The position numbers and the translations under genes are program-made. Below the pieces are notes generated by a model. That model did no database searches and was not told the DNA's origin. It worked only from the letters and a program-made list of their open reading frames with translations. Of a stretch of 58,008 nt of DNA, positions 1 through 8,704 are shown one piece after another. The stretch's first letter is position 1; the number at the start of each line of letters is the position of its first letter. This stretch comes from an uncultured archaeon (GTDB lineage Archaea > Halobacteriota > Methanosarcinia > Methanosarcinales > Methanoperedenaceae), in the NCBI GenBank assembly GCA_902384525.1, contig CABMCA010000066.1, positions 1-58,008 of the forward strand. Reading direction: 5' to 3'.

Positions 1-1
1 C

Positions 2-160
2 AATCCGAAAGGAACATCACAGAATTGCAGTGGATGTGATAGTCCAGTACCGAAAGACCTTTCAGTGAGGATACATTCATGTCCTTTCTGTGGTCTTGTT
101 CTGGATAGGGACACTAATGCTGCAAGAAATATATTAGCAAGATCAAAAAGTACCGCATGA
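2..160 (+). CDS. tnpB: TnpB-like RNA-guided nuclease, C-terminal fragment
   Basis: Fifty-two C-terminal residues of a TnpB/OrfB protein are visible in frame 2. The zinc ribbon is CxxC (NCSGCD) followed by CPFCG, and the last RuvC-like acidic motif is DRDTNAA. The family cleaves DNA guided by an RNA made from the transposon end. A TGA ends the frame at 158-160, but the same frame continues to a TAG at 230-232, encoding a stretch beginning TAGINSC that looks like a usual TnpB tail. The TGA may therefore be a late nonsense mutation that removes only the dispensable tail. The start is outside the window. Confidence 0.85.
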   Translation, partial: NPKGTSQNCSGCDSPVPKDLSVRIHSCPFCGLVLDRDTNAARNILARSKSTA

Positions 161-218
161 ACTGCGGGAATTAACTCTTGCCCGAGTGGACTCAATAGAG
201 CCATGATGACGCAAGACG

Positions 219-239
219 CGCAAGCCCTTTAGGGTTGCG
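219..239 (+). other. IS605-type right-end hairpin
   Basis: CGCAAGCCC, loop TTTA, then GGGTTGCG forms a stem with one bulged G. It sits 8 bases before the inferred right end. In this family the structure is both the transposase recognition hairpin and the 3' part of the guide (omega) RNA. It is similar in position, not in sequence, to the hairpin at 32830-32850. Confidence 0.65.
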
Positions 240-247
240 TAGTTCAC

Positions 248-388
248 TTTGGCGCTGAATTTACAGAAGTGTATGCATCAGAGTTCGGGAATAAAATAAC
301 TCCTAATGATTACGCTGTATATATTGATAGAAGAGAAAGAGAGATCGAACCTCAGGCTGTTAATGTTAATATGCAAAATAAAAAATAG
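248..388 (+). pseudogene. C-terminal tail of an unidentified protein cut by the IS605-type element
   Basis: Immediately after the element's right end an open frame of 46 codons runs to a TAG at 386-388. It begins FGAEFTEVYASEFG and is rich in charged residues (DRREREIEP). It has no start codon of its own near the 5' end, so it is most simply the end of a host gene interrupted by the element. I do not recognise the family. The 5' part would lie left of the element, outside the window. Confidence 0.4.
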
Positions 389-470
389 TTAATTCCAGAT
401 GAATAACCCTGCTATGCTATCAGTTAGTTTTTTATCATCGTGATTCTTATTACAAGAATGATTATTCAAA

Positions 471-2813
471 ATGCCCGAAAAGAAATCAAAATCTGCCCGG
501 AAAAATAAAGCACCTATAAAACCGGATGAAGAAAGCACCTTCCCAATCGTCGGCATTGGCGCTTCTGCAGGCGGACTTGATGCTTTACAGAAATTTTTCA
601 TTAATATGCCGCATGATAGCGGTATGGCCTTTGTAATCGTTATGCACTTTGATCCCACGGCAAAGAGTGTCATGGCTGATATATTAATGAGATACACAAA
701 AATGGAGGTATATCAGGTAGAGGATGGAATGGAAGTCAGACCAAACCATGTATATATCATTCCGCCTAACAAGGATATGGCCATACTGCACAGGACGCTG
801 CACTTATACGAGCCTGTAGTGAGCAAAGGTATCAGGCATCCGATCGATTTCTTTTTCCGGTCGTTAGCCGACGACCAGAAAGAAAATGCCATCTGCATTA
901 TCCTCTCAGGAACAGGAACTGAAGGTACTCTGGGCTTTTTGATTAAAAAACCGTTTTCTCTTAATATAACTTTTAGCAGCAGGGATGTGTTTTATCAGCA
1001 CCTGCGGAAGGTTTTTAGAACCAATACCAGGCAAACTTGCGAAATTAAACTTGTGGATAAGAATAAGAATCAATTCGACGCCCGGCTGGAGAGCCTGGCA
1101 GTGCAGGATAGCGAGGGCAACTTCAGCCAATGTAGAACAGCGATAACCGATATCACAGAAATTAAGAAGGCAGAAGACAAACTGCAAAGAGCACACAATA
1201 AGTTGGAAATACAGGTAGAGGAGCGCTCCTCGGAGTTGGTAAAAGCCAACGAAACGTTACAGGCTGAAATTGTTGAGCGCAAGAAAGCTGAGAAAGCCGA
1301 GCAGGATACTCGTGTTTATGCCGAGAGCATAGTGGAAACATTGCGAGAATCCCTTGTAGTTCTGGATTCACAATTGCGAGTAGTGACAGCAAATCAGACT
1401 TTTTACAAGACTTTCAAGGTATCGCCGGAAGAAACTTTGAACAAATTCATCTACGACCTTGGTAACCGCCAGTGGGATATTCCAGAACTGCGAAAACTGC
1501 TTGAAAAAGTTCTCCCTGAAAATACTCAGTTCCAGGATTTTGAAGTTGAGCACGAGTTTCAAAACATAGGGCATAGAACGATGCTACTTAATGCCCGCCG
1601 AATCTACCAAAGTGATGGCGGTAGGGAGTTGATACTCCTGGCCACTGAGGACATCACAGAGAAAAAGAAACTTGAATCGCAGTTATTGCGTTCCCAGAGG
1701 ATGGAGAGCATAGGCACTCTTGCAGGCGGCATAGCGCATGACCTCAACAATATGCTGACGCCGATGATGCTATCTCTGCAAACGTTAAAACAAAAATTCA
1801 CGGATGAGCAGAGTCAGAAACTGCTTAATATTCTTGAGCAGAACTCCCGGCGCAGTGCTGATTTAATAAAGCAGGTCATGTCATTTGCGCGCGGGATAGA
1901 GGGCGAACGCAAACCTCTCCGGGTAATGCATCTTATATCTGAAATTGAGAAAATTGCAAAAGAGACATTCCCAAGAGACATCAAACTCCAAACCGATATA
2001 CAGGATGATCTCTGGACAATACAAGGGGATGCCACGCAACTGCACCAGGTCATGATGAACCTGTGCGTAAATGCGCGCGATGCCATGCCCTATGGAGGTA
2101 TATTGAGCATTACAACTTCGAATTTTTTTGTAGATAAGAACTATGTGAGGATGCATGCGGATGCAAAAGTTGGCTCTTATGTTATTATTAAAGTCTCAGA
2201 TACCGGGATCGGTATTCCTCCTAAAATAATGGATAGAATCTTTGAGCCGTTTTTCACAACAAAGGATCTCGGCAAAGGCACAGGTCTTGGTCTTTCTACT
2301 GCTCTTGCAATCGTGAAAAGCCATGGCGGATTCATTAATGTATATAGCGAAGTCGGGAAAGGGACTACATTCAGCATATATTTGCCCGCGATTAAAACCG
2401 GGATGCATAAAGTAGTAGAGCAGCAACCTGAAATGCTTGTCGGAGACGGGGAATGGATTCTCGTTGCTGAAGATGAAGACTCAATTCGTGATGTTACTTT
2501 CTCGACACTGGAGATGAGTGGGTATAAAGTGCTTATGGCTAACGATGGGGCAGAAGCGGTAGCATTGTATGCTGAAAATATAGATAAAATCAAAGTTGTT
2601 CTTATGGATATGATGATGCCTGTAATGGATGGTCATGCGAGCATCCGGGCGATTCGGAGAGTTAATCCTGAGGTCAAAATTATTGCAGTCAGCGGATTAA
2701 CAGAAAAAGACAGGCTTGCGAAAGTCGCTGACTATACAAATGCTTTTTTGCCAAAACCTTACACTGCCCAGAAGTTGCTCAAGACCATACATGAGGTTTT
2801 GAGCGCGAAATAG
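471..2813 (+). CDS. Chimeric hybrid histidine kinase with half a CheB domain
   Basis: A 780-residue soluble signalling protein. Residues 23-155 are the front of a CheB methylesterase domain (GASAGG Ser32, His59, and SGTGTEG where the catalytic Asp is Glu151). At about residue 156 it switches abruptly into the middle of a PAS domain (FLIKKPFSL) also present in the kinase at 3392. A coiled coil, a second PAS (about 285-400), a HisKA domain with His423 (GGIAHDLNN), an HATPase (NARDAMP, DTGIGIP, GKGTGLGLS) and a receiver with Asp713 (LMDMMMP) follow. The CheB half lacks its second part and is unlikely to be an active esterase; kinase and receiver look intact. No membrane segment is seen. Confidence 0.9.
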   Translation: MPEKKSKSARKNKAPIKPDEESTFPIVGIGASAGGLDALQKFFINMPHDSGMAFVIVMHFDPTAKSVMADILMRYTKMEVYQVEDGMEVRPNHVYIIPPNKDMAILHRTLHLYEPVVSKGIRHPIDFFFRSLADDQKENAICIILSGTGTEGTLGFLIKKPFSLNITFSSRDVFYQHLRKVFRTNTRQTCEIKLVDKNKNQFDARLESLAVQDSEGNFSQCRTAITDITEIKKAEDKLQRAHNKLEIQVEERSSELVKANETLQAEIVERKKAEKAEQDTRVYAESIVETLRESLVVLDSQLRVVTANQTFYKTFKVSPEETLNKFIYDLGNRQWDIPELRKLLEKVLPENTQFQDFEVEHEFQNIGHRTMLLNARRIYQSDGGRELILLATEDITEKKKLESQLLRSQRMESIGTLAGGIAHDLNNMLTPMMLSLQTLKQKFTDEQSQKLLNILEQNSRRSADLIKQVMSFARGIEGERKPLRVMHLISEIEKIAKETFPRDIKLQTDIQDDLWTIQGDATQLHQVMMNLCVNARDAMPYGGILSITTSNFFVDKNYVRMHADAKVGSYVIIKVSDTGIGIPPKIMDRIFEPFFTTKDLGKGTGLGLSTALAIVKSHGGFINVYSEVGKGTTFSIYLPAIKTGMHKVVEQQPEMLVGDGEWILVAEDEDSIRDVTFSTLEMSGYKVLMANDGAEAVALYAENIDKIKVVLMDMMMPVMDGHASIRAIRRVNPEVKIIAVSGLTEKDRLAKVADYTNAFLPKPYTAQKLLKTIHEVLSAK

Positions 2814-3245
2814 GGGACGGTTAACGAACTGCTGTATGATTCAAATTTTCCAACCACTCCTGCTCCTGCCTGTGCATGGATAGCATATAAAGCAGCGGGA
2901 CTTTTCGGACAGGCTCTAAGAGAAAGAATTAAGTGGTATAGTATACAAAATATACTTGCAGGCGGGGGAATAGTAATAGCTTATGGTTTCATTGTACGTT
3001 TTCAAACTCAGGACACATTGAACTTTGTTTGTGAACTGCTCAAGGAAAAATCAAATCTTTTTAAATTGAGAAAATTTTTCAACCCGGATAATGTTCCATG
3101 TCGTTATATTCTTGTTATTGAATGTGGAGAGCAAGATATGGTAGAATTCCTGGAAAATTATTTCTTACGATTATATCCGGGTAATGTTGACATTTCTCTC
3201 CTGCATGAGCATGAATCTGAAATTGATAAAATGAAGCCGATTTAG
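2814..3245 (+). pseudogene. Open-frame remnant directly following the kinase stop codon
   Basis: The reading frame of the upstream kinase stays open for 143 codons past its TAG, to another TAG at 3243-3245, without any ATG. The first part reads VNELLYDSNFPTTPAP and contains a small-residue, hydrophobic segment (GGGIVIAYGFIV). The second part, from TTG 3018, encodes a soluble 75-residue stretch. The paralogous kinase at 3392 ends at the equivalent residue, so the TAG is a true end and this is probably the trace of another gene. A short protein starting at TTG 3018 remains possible. Family not recognised. Confidence 0.4.
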
Positions 3246-3391
3246 CGTATGCTCTTTTCACAGTGCGTGTGGGAATGTCAGAGCGTTAGATTAATATAAT
3301 ATGTAAAATCTATCCCTGTTATAAAGGATACAAAGGTATTTATGAATGGATGAGGGAGGTTAACTGTCGCCTATTCTAAGAGGAAAAAACG

Positions 3392-5875
3392 GTGAAAAAT
3401 GAAGATAAAACAAAAAGGCAGCTCATAAACGAATTAGTGGAACTGCGCCAGAAGATTGCTGAACTGGAAGAATCAGAAACTCTACGCAAGCAGATGGAAG
3501 AAACACTGCATGGGAATACCGAAGACCTGCAAGAGATGTCAACTGAGGACGTTCAGAGCCTTGTTCATGAATTAAAAACGCATCAAATCGAACTGGAAAT
3601 GCAAAATGGGGAACTTCGCAGGGCACAAAATGAACTCGAAGAGTCACGTAATGAATATGCTGACCTGTATGATTTTGCGCCCATTGGTTATTTTACTTTT
3701 GATAAAAACGGACTGATTTTAGATGTAAATCTTACCGGGGCTAATAAATTAGGTGTAGAAAGGCAATTTTTGATTAAAAAACCGTTTTCTCTTTATATTA
3801 CTCATGACAGCAAGGACATTTTTTATTTACATCTCAGACAGGTTTTCAGGACCAATATCAGACGAACTTGTGAAATCAAACTTGCAGGTAAGGATGGGAT
3901 TCAATCCGATGCCCGGCTGGAAAGCATGTTAGTGCAGGATAGCGAAGGTAAATCCAGTAAATGCAGAACAGCAATAAGCGACATTACTGAGCACAAGCGG
4001 ATTGATAAAGCATTGGAGGACAGCGAAGAGAGATACAGGGAACTTGCTGAAAGCATAGGCGAAGTATTTTATGCGATGGACAGAGATTTAAGATATACTT
4101 ACTGGAATACTGCATCTGAAGCTCTTACAGGTATTTTAGCGAAGGATGCTATCGGAAAATCTCTCTTTGAGCTTTTCCCAGAGTTAAAAGAGACAAGAGC
4201 AGAGAAGTTTTACAGAAAAGTATTAAAAACACAGCAACCAGAGCGTTTCGTGAATAAGTACCGGGTTAAGGGCAAGGACCGTTTTTTTGAAATTAACGCC
4301 TATCCGTCTAAGTTCGGTCTTTCCATTATCGCCAAGGATGTCACTGAGCGCAAGAAGGCTGAGAAGCAGATACAAGAACAAGTGGCCCTTCTTGATAAAG
4401 CACGAGATGCTATTGCAGTCCGAGATGTGGAACACCGCCTCATCTACTGGAATAAAGGTGCACAGAGGCTGTATGGCTGGACTGCAGAGGAAGCCATTGG
4501 CAAAAATGCCGACACGCTTGTATATAAAGAAGAAACCTCCAGGCTCATTGAAGCAAAGAAAAGCGTGATTGAGGAAGGTGAATGGATAGGTGAACTGCAT
4601 CAGGTAACGAAAGATGGTAAAGAGATCATTGTAGAAAGTCGCTGGACCTTGGTGCATGATAGCGAAGGAAAACCAAAATCAATACTCGTCATAAACACGG
4701 ACATCACAGAGAAGAAAAAGTTTGAATCGCAGTTATTGCGTGCCCAGAGGATAGAAAGCATTGGCACGCTTGCCGGAGGTATTGCGCACGACCTTAACAA
4801 TGTGTTGACACCGATAGTGCTGTCTTTGCAAATGTTAAAACAAAAATTCAAAGACGAGCAGAGCCAGAGATTGCTTACTATTCTCGAAAATAACTCCCAG
4901 CGTGGGGCTAATTTAATAAAGCAAGTCCTGTCATTTGCACGGGGCGTCGAAGGTGAACGCACTCCTCTTGCTGCAAAACATGTTATCAGAGAAATTGAGA
5001 AAGTTTTAAAAGAGACATTTCCAAGATCAATCGAAATCCGAACCGATATACAGAAAGACCTCTTTACAATCTCCGGAGATGCTACACAACTGCACCAGGT
5101 TTTAATGAACTTGTGCGTGAACGCCCGTGATGCAATGCCAGATGGCGGCACATTGAGCATCACAGCTTCGAATTTCTTTATTGATAAGAACTATGTGCAG
5201 ATGCATACTGATGCAAAAGTCGGTTCATATATCGTTATCGTGGTCTCGGATACCGGAACCGGTATTCCTCATAAAATAATGGATAGAGTTTTTGAGCCAT
5301 TTTTTACGACAAAGGAACGTGGCAAAGGCACAGGACTGGGTCTTTCAACAGCTCTTGGGGTTGTGAAAAGTCACGGCGGATTCATTAATGTATATAGCGA
5401 GGTTGGAAAAGGAACGACGTTCAGGGTATATTTGCCTGCTATTAAAACAGCCGAAACACAAAAAGTAGAGGAGCAACAGGGTGAATTTCCAGCTGGGAAC
5501 GGGGAATTGATTCTCGTTGCTGAGGACGAAGGATCAATTCGTGAGATTACAAGCTCGACCCTGAAAGCACATGGATATAGAGTGCTTACAGCCAATGATG
5601 GTGCAGAGGCGGTAGCATTGCATGCTCAAAATAAAGATGAAATCAAAATTGTCCTTATAGATCTGATGATGCCTGTTATGGATGGTGAAGCAGGCATCCG
5701 GGCGATTCGTAAAATTAATCGTGATGTCAAAATTATTGCAGTTAGCGGACTTACAGAAAAAGACAGGCTTGCGAAAGTCGCCGACTATACAAACGCTTTT
5801 TTGTCAAAGCCTTACACGGCTGAGAGATTGTTGAAAACCATACACGAAGTTATGAGTGAAGGGGACAAAAAATAA
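3392..5875 (+). CDS. Hybrid PAS histidine kinase with receiver domain
   Basis: An 827-residue cytoplasmic two-component sensor. The N-terminal 90 residues are a charged coiled coil (VHELKTHQIELEMQNGELRR), followed by three PAS domains (about 92-205, 210-320, 325-440), the last two joined by ITERKKAE-type linkers. HisKA has phospho-accepting His466 (GGIAHDLNN). The HATPase has NARDAMP, DTGTGIP and GKGTGLGLS, and the receiver has Asp757 (IDLMMP). The second half is close to identical to the kinase at 471, and the first PAS contains the exact stretch to which CheB is joined there, so the two genes are recent paralogues. No separate output regulator lies beside it. The signal sensed is unknown. 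Confidence 0.92.
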   Translation: MKNEDKTKRQLINELVELRQKIAELEESETLRKQMEETLHGNTEDLQEMSTEDVQSLVHELKTHQIELEMQNGELRRAQNELEESRNEYADLYDFAPIGYFTFDKNGLILDVNLTGANKLGVERQFLIKKPFSLYITHDSKDIFYLHLRQVFRTNIRRTCEIKLAGKDGIQSDARLESMLVQDSEGKSSKCRTAISDITEHKRIDKALEDSEERYRELAESIGEVFYAMDRDLRYTYWNTASEALTGILAKDAIGKSLFELFPELKETRAEKFYRKVLKTQQPERFVNKYRVKGKDRFFEINAYPSKFGLSIIAKDVTERKKAEKQIQEQVALLDKARDAIAVRDVEHRLIYWNKGAQRLYGWTAEEAIGKNADTLVYKEETSRLIEAKKSVIEEGEWIGELHQVTKDGKEIIVESRWTLVHDSEGKPKSILVINTDITEKKKFESQLLRAQRIESIGTLAGGIAHDLNNVLTPIVLSLQMLKQKFKDEQSQRLLTILENNSQRGANLIKQVLSFARGVEGERTPLAAKHVIREIEKVLKETFPRSIEIRTDIQKDLFTISGDATQLHQVLMNLCVNARDAMPDGGTLSITASNFFIDKNYVQMHTDAKVGSYIVIVVSDTGTGIPHKIMDRVFEPFFTTKERGKGTGLGLSTALGVVKSHGGFINVYSEVGKGTTFRVYLPAIKTAETQKVEEQQGEFPAGNGELILVAEDEGSIREITSSTLKAHGYRVLTANDGAEAVALHAQNKDEIKIVLIDLMMPVMDGEAGIRAIRKINRDVKIIAVSGLTEKDRLAKVADYTNAFLSKPYTAERLLKTIHEVMSEGDKK

Positions 5876-5896
5876 TAAAAAGATACAGCTTCTCGA

Positions 5897-5958
5897 ATTC
5901 ACAGAAGCATGTGGATTTTCTTTACAAATTCACAGGAGCTCGTGGATTTTCTTTACAA
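5897..5958. repeat. Imperfect 31-bp tandem duplication
   Basis: Two adjacent 31-base units (5897-5927 and 5928-5958) share ATTCACAG-AGC and GTGGATTTTCTTTACAA, differing at about three positions. They cover the C-terminal end of the DJ-1/PfpI remnant on the complement strand. The duplication repeats that gene's end beyond its stop codon. Confidence 0.7.
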
Positions 5959-6061
5959 GTTCTCTGCCGAATGTATAAAGGTCGCGTGGATGTCTTGAAG
6001 TAATAAGATCCCCGTCCACAACAACTTCCTTATCTTCATACAGGACACCTGCACATTTCAT
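5930..6061 (-). pseudogene. DJ-1/PfpI family protein, C-terminal remnant
   Basis: On the complement strand 43 codons from ATG 6061 to TGA 5930 encode the end of a PfpI/DJ-1 class I glutamine amidotransferase-like protein. The family signature VVVDGDLITSRHPRDL is clear and is followed by FGRELVKKIHELL. A complete protein is about 170-180 residues, and the catalytic Cys region is missing. The frame is open only about 4 codons further upstream before a TGA. It is a decayed fragment between the kinase and proA. Confidence 0.75.
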
Positions 6062-6143
6062 GTCATGCGTCTGAAATCAAAAAAACCATATCTATAAAAA
6101 CCAAAATGATGTAAAAGAATTAAAATACAGGTCCTTATCGATC

Positions 6144-7493
6144 ATGTCCAATGATATTATAACCAAAGTAAAACTTGCAAAAAGCGCCTCCATTCCTCTT
6201 GCAAGCGTTTCCGGCGCCATCAAGAACAGCGCGCTTGCTGCAATGGCACAGGCGCTTGATTCAAACAGGGAGAAAATAATCTCAGCCAATAAAAAAGACA
6301 TTGCAGCGGCAGAAAAACTCGCTGACGCAGGTAAACTTTCAAGATCACTTGTCAAACGGCTGAAAGTTGACGATACAAAAATAGATGAGATGATAGCAGG
6401 CGTCAGGGATGTCCTGAAATTTGAGAACCCTGTGGGGAAAACTCTCTCTGCGCTTGAGCTTGACAGCGGCCTTGAACTGTACCAGGTAAGCTGCCCGATC
6501 GGATTGATCGGTGTCATATTTGAATCCCGGCCTGATGTCGTTCCCCAGATAATGTCACTATGCGTTAAGAGCGGGAATGCCACCATATTCAAGGGCGGCA
6601 GCGAAGCAGGTAATTCCAACAGGGCGATATTTGATGTGCTTGTCAGAGCCATCGAAAGTACAGAAGGCATACCGCATGGGGCTTTTGCGCTCATGGAAAC
6701 AAGGGAAGAAGTAAACGAGATGCTAAAACTTGACGATTACATAAACCTCATCATTCCCCGCGGATCAAACGAGTTCGTAAAATACATCCGGGATAACACC
6801 CGAATACCTGTACTGGGACACTCTTCAGGTATCTGCCATGTGTATGTTGACAAAGAGGCTGACATGAAAAAGGCGCTTGATGTTTGTTATGATTCCAAGG
6901 TACAGTATCCTGCTGTATGCAATGCAATGGAGACACTGCTTATTCACAAGGGTTTTGCAGGAACATTTCTTCCGGACATGGGAAAGAAATACGATGAAGC
7001 AGGAGTAGAACTCAGATGCGACGAGCGATCATTCGATATTCTTCAAAATAGCGGCCTCCTGAAGGCAATTATTCATGCGACACAAGAGGACTGGAAAACA
7101 GAGTACAACGACCTGATACTTTCAATAAAAATAGTGGACTCAATGGAAGAAGCTATCGACCACATCAACAAATACGGGTCACATCATACCGATGCTATCA
7201 TTACTGAAAACAACACCGCAGCCAGCAGGTTCATAGACCTTGTGGACTCATCCAGCGTAATGTGGAATGCATCTACCCGCTTTGCAGATGGGTTCCGTTA
7301 CGGGAAAGGAGCCGAAGTTGGCATAAGCACGAACAAGATCCACGCGCGCGGGCCTGTCGGGATGGAAGGGCTGCTCATTTACAAGTATGCGCTTCTGGGT
7401 AATGGTCATAAGGTTGCGGATTATGTGGGAAAGAACGCCAGGAAATACACCCATAAAAAACTAAAAGCACAACTTTCCGGGAAAATAGGATAA
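6144..7493 (+). CDS. proA: Gamma-glutamyl phosphate reductase
   Basis: ProA (449 residues, slightly longer than the usual 410-430) reduces gamma-glutamyl phosphate to glutamate semialdehyde with NADPH in proline synthesis. The aldehyde dehydrogenase fold is clear: catalytic Cys259 in YPAVCNAMET, nucleotide region GLIGVIFESRPDV, and FKGGSEAGNSN. The C-terminal RGPVGMEGLLIYKY is typical. proB follows 5 bases downstream, so the two are one operon in reversed order relative to many bacteria. ATG 6144 is chosen because the conserved N-terminus (KLAKSASIPLA) starts just after it; no strong ribosome site is seen. Confidence 0.97.
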   Translation: MSNDIITKVKLAKSASIPLASVSGAIKNSALAAMAQALDSNREKIISANKKDIAAAEKLADAGKLSRSLVKRLKVDDTKIDEMIAGVRDVLKFENPVGKTLSALELDSGLELYQVSCPIGLIGVIFESRPDVVPQIMSLCVKSGNATIFKGGSEAGNSNRAIFDVLVRAIESTEGIPHGAFALMETREEVNEMLKLDDYINLIIPRGSNEFVKYIRDNTRIPVLGHSSGICHVYVDKEADMKKALDVCYDSKVQYPAVCNAMETLLIHKGFAGTFLPDMGKKYDEAGVELRCDERSFDILQNSGLLKAIIHATQEDWKTEYNDLILSIKIVDSMEEAIDHINKYGSHHTDAIITENNTAASRFIDLVDSSSVMWNASTRFADGFRYGKGAEVGISTNKIHARGPVGMEGLLIYKYALLGNGHKVADYVGKNARKYTHKKLKAQLSGKIG

Positions 7494-7498
7494 AGAAT

Positions 7499-8638
7499 AT
7501 GGACTCAATTGAAAATATTGACCGCAAAGACCTTTTTAAAGACCTGAAAAAGATCGTCCTGAAAATCGGTACAACTTCCTTATCAAATGAAGACGGAAGC
7601 TTTAACCGCAGGCTGACCGAGGACATTGCAAACCAGGTTGCTCATCTTCGAAAACTTGGAAAAACCGTTATAATCGTAAGTTCAGGTGCTATCGGTATTG
7701 GTGTCATCCAGTTGAAAATGCAAGTGCGTCCCCGTGAAATTCCGCTTCGCCAGGCCGCAGCAGCCGTAGGCCAGAATATCCTTATGCAGGAATGGATGAC
7801 TGCGTTCAATAAACATGATCTTAAAGTTGCCCAGATATTGCTAACATACGAAGCCTTCTCAAACAGGATGACATATCTGAATCTCCGGAACAGTATCTCC
7901 GCGCTCCTTGATGCAGGTGTGGTTCCGATCATCAATGAGAATGACCCGATCTGTGTGCATGAGATAGAGGCGACCTTTGGTGATAATGACAAGCTTTCGG
8001 CAATGGTTGCAAGCAAGGTTGAGGCTGAACTTCTCGTCCTTTTATCTGACATCGATGGATTGTATGATAAGAACCCAAAGAAGAACGAAAATGCCAGGCT
8101 CATAAACACTGTAGAGAAAATCACGCCAGAAATCGAAAGTTATGGTGGAAGCCCCACAAGCACAAAAGGCGTGGGCGGGATGAGGACAAAAATAGAGGCG
8201 GCCAAAATAACCTCTATGGCGGGATGCCATATGGTGATCGCCAACAGCGCTATCGATGATGTGGTAATAAAGATCATAAGCGGCAATAATACCGGTACCC
8301 TGTTCCTTGCAAGGGACGGAAAATCCAGGAACAGGACGCGCTGGATAATCCTTTCAAAGACATCGGGTAAACTCATCGTTGATAAAGGCGCAAAGGATGC
8401 GGTTAAAAAAGGTATGGGGCTTTTGCCGTCAGGTATTGTCGGGGTCGCAGGGATGTTTGACCGCGGGGATATTATCGAGATAGAGAGCGAGGGAAAGGTG
8501 TTTGCCAAGGGGATCACGGATTATACATCTTCAGAGCTTGCCATGATCAAAGGCAAACACTCGGATATGATCGAAAACATACTCGGGGTTAAGAATTATG
8601 ACGAGGTCGTGAGGAAAAGCAATATCGGATTGTTGTAA
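7499..8638 (+). CDS. proB: Glutamate 5-kinase with PUA domain
   Basis: ProB (379 residues) phosphorylates glutamate to gamma-glutamyl phosphate, the unstable substrate handed to ProA. The amino-acid kinase domain covers about residues 15-260: LKIGTTSLS, VSSGAIGIGV, NENDPI, FGDNDKLSAMVAS and LLSDIDGLY. A PUA domain follows at about 280-360 (GKLIVDKGAKDAV, GIVGVAG). Full length and motifs suggest an active enzyme, likely feedback-inhibited by proline as in other PUA-bearing kinases, although that cannot be seen here. It is co-transcribed with proA. Confidence 0.97.
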   Translation: MDSIENIDRKDLFKDLKKIVLKIGTTSLSNEDGSFNRRLTEDIANQVAHLRKLGKTVIIVSSGAIGIGVIQLKMQVRPREIPLRQAAAAVGQNILMQEWMTAFNKHDLKVAQILLTYEAFSNRMTYLNLRNSISALLDAGVVPIINENDPICVHEIEATFGDNDKLSAMVASKVEAELLVLLSDIDGLYDKNPKKNENARLINTVEKITPEIESYGGSPTSTKGVGGMRTKIEAAKITSMAGCHMVIANSAIDDVVIKIISGNNTGTLFLARDGKSRNRTRWIILSKTSGKLIVDKGAKDAVKKGMGLLPSGIVGVAGMFDRGDIIEIESEGKVFAKGITDYTSSELAMIKGKHSDMIENILGVKNYDEVVRKSNIGLL

Positions 8639-8704
8639 TCTTGAAATATAGGCTAACTGAACGCCAATTTCATATAGCTTCCTGTTTATTACAGCATAGA
8701 TATT

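Larger units (their letters stand above)
1..247 (+). mobile_element. Right-hand part of an IS200/IS605-type (TnpB) element
   Basis: The window opens inside a TnpB gene. Downstream come a short GC-rich hairpin (219-239) and a terminal GTTCAC at 242-247. The same hairpin-plus-GTTCAC ending closes the second TnpB element (complement strand, ending near 32822), so 247 is a good estimate of this element's right end. IS605 elements move as single strands, use subterminal hairpins, and leave no target duplication, consistent with the absence of inverted terminal repeats here. The left part lies outside the window. Confidence 0.8.

Noticed and set aside
2811-2813. TAG as a pyrrolysine codon in the kinase
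   Set aside because: The paralogous kinase ends at the equivalent position and no pyl gene is in the window, so a true stop is preferred.
4600-5163. A 187-codon minus-strand frame in the second hybrid kinase
   Set aside because: Antisense to HisKA/HATPase; a matching shadow appears in the first kinase, so it is produced by the shared coding sequence.
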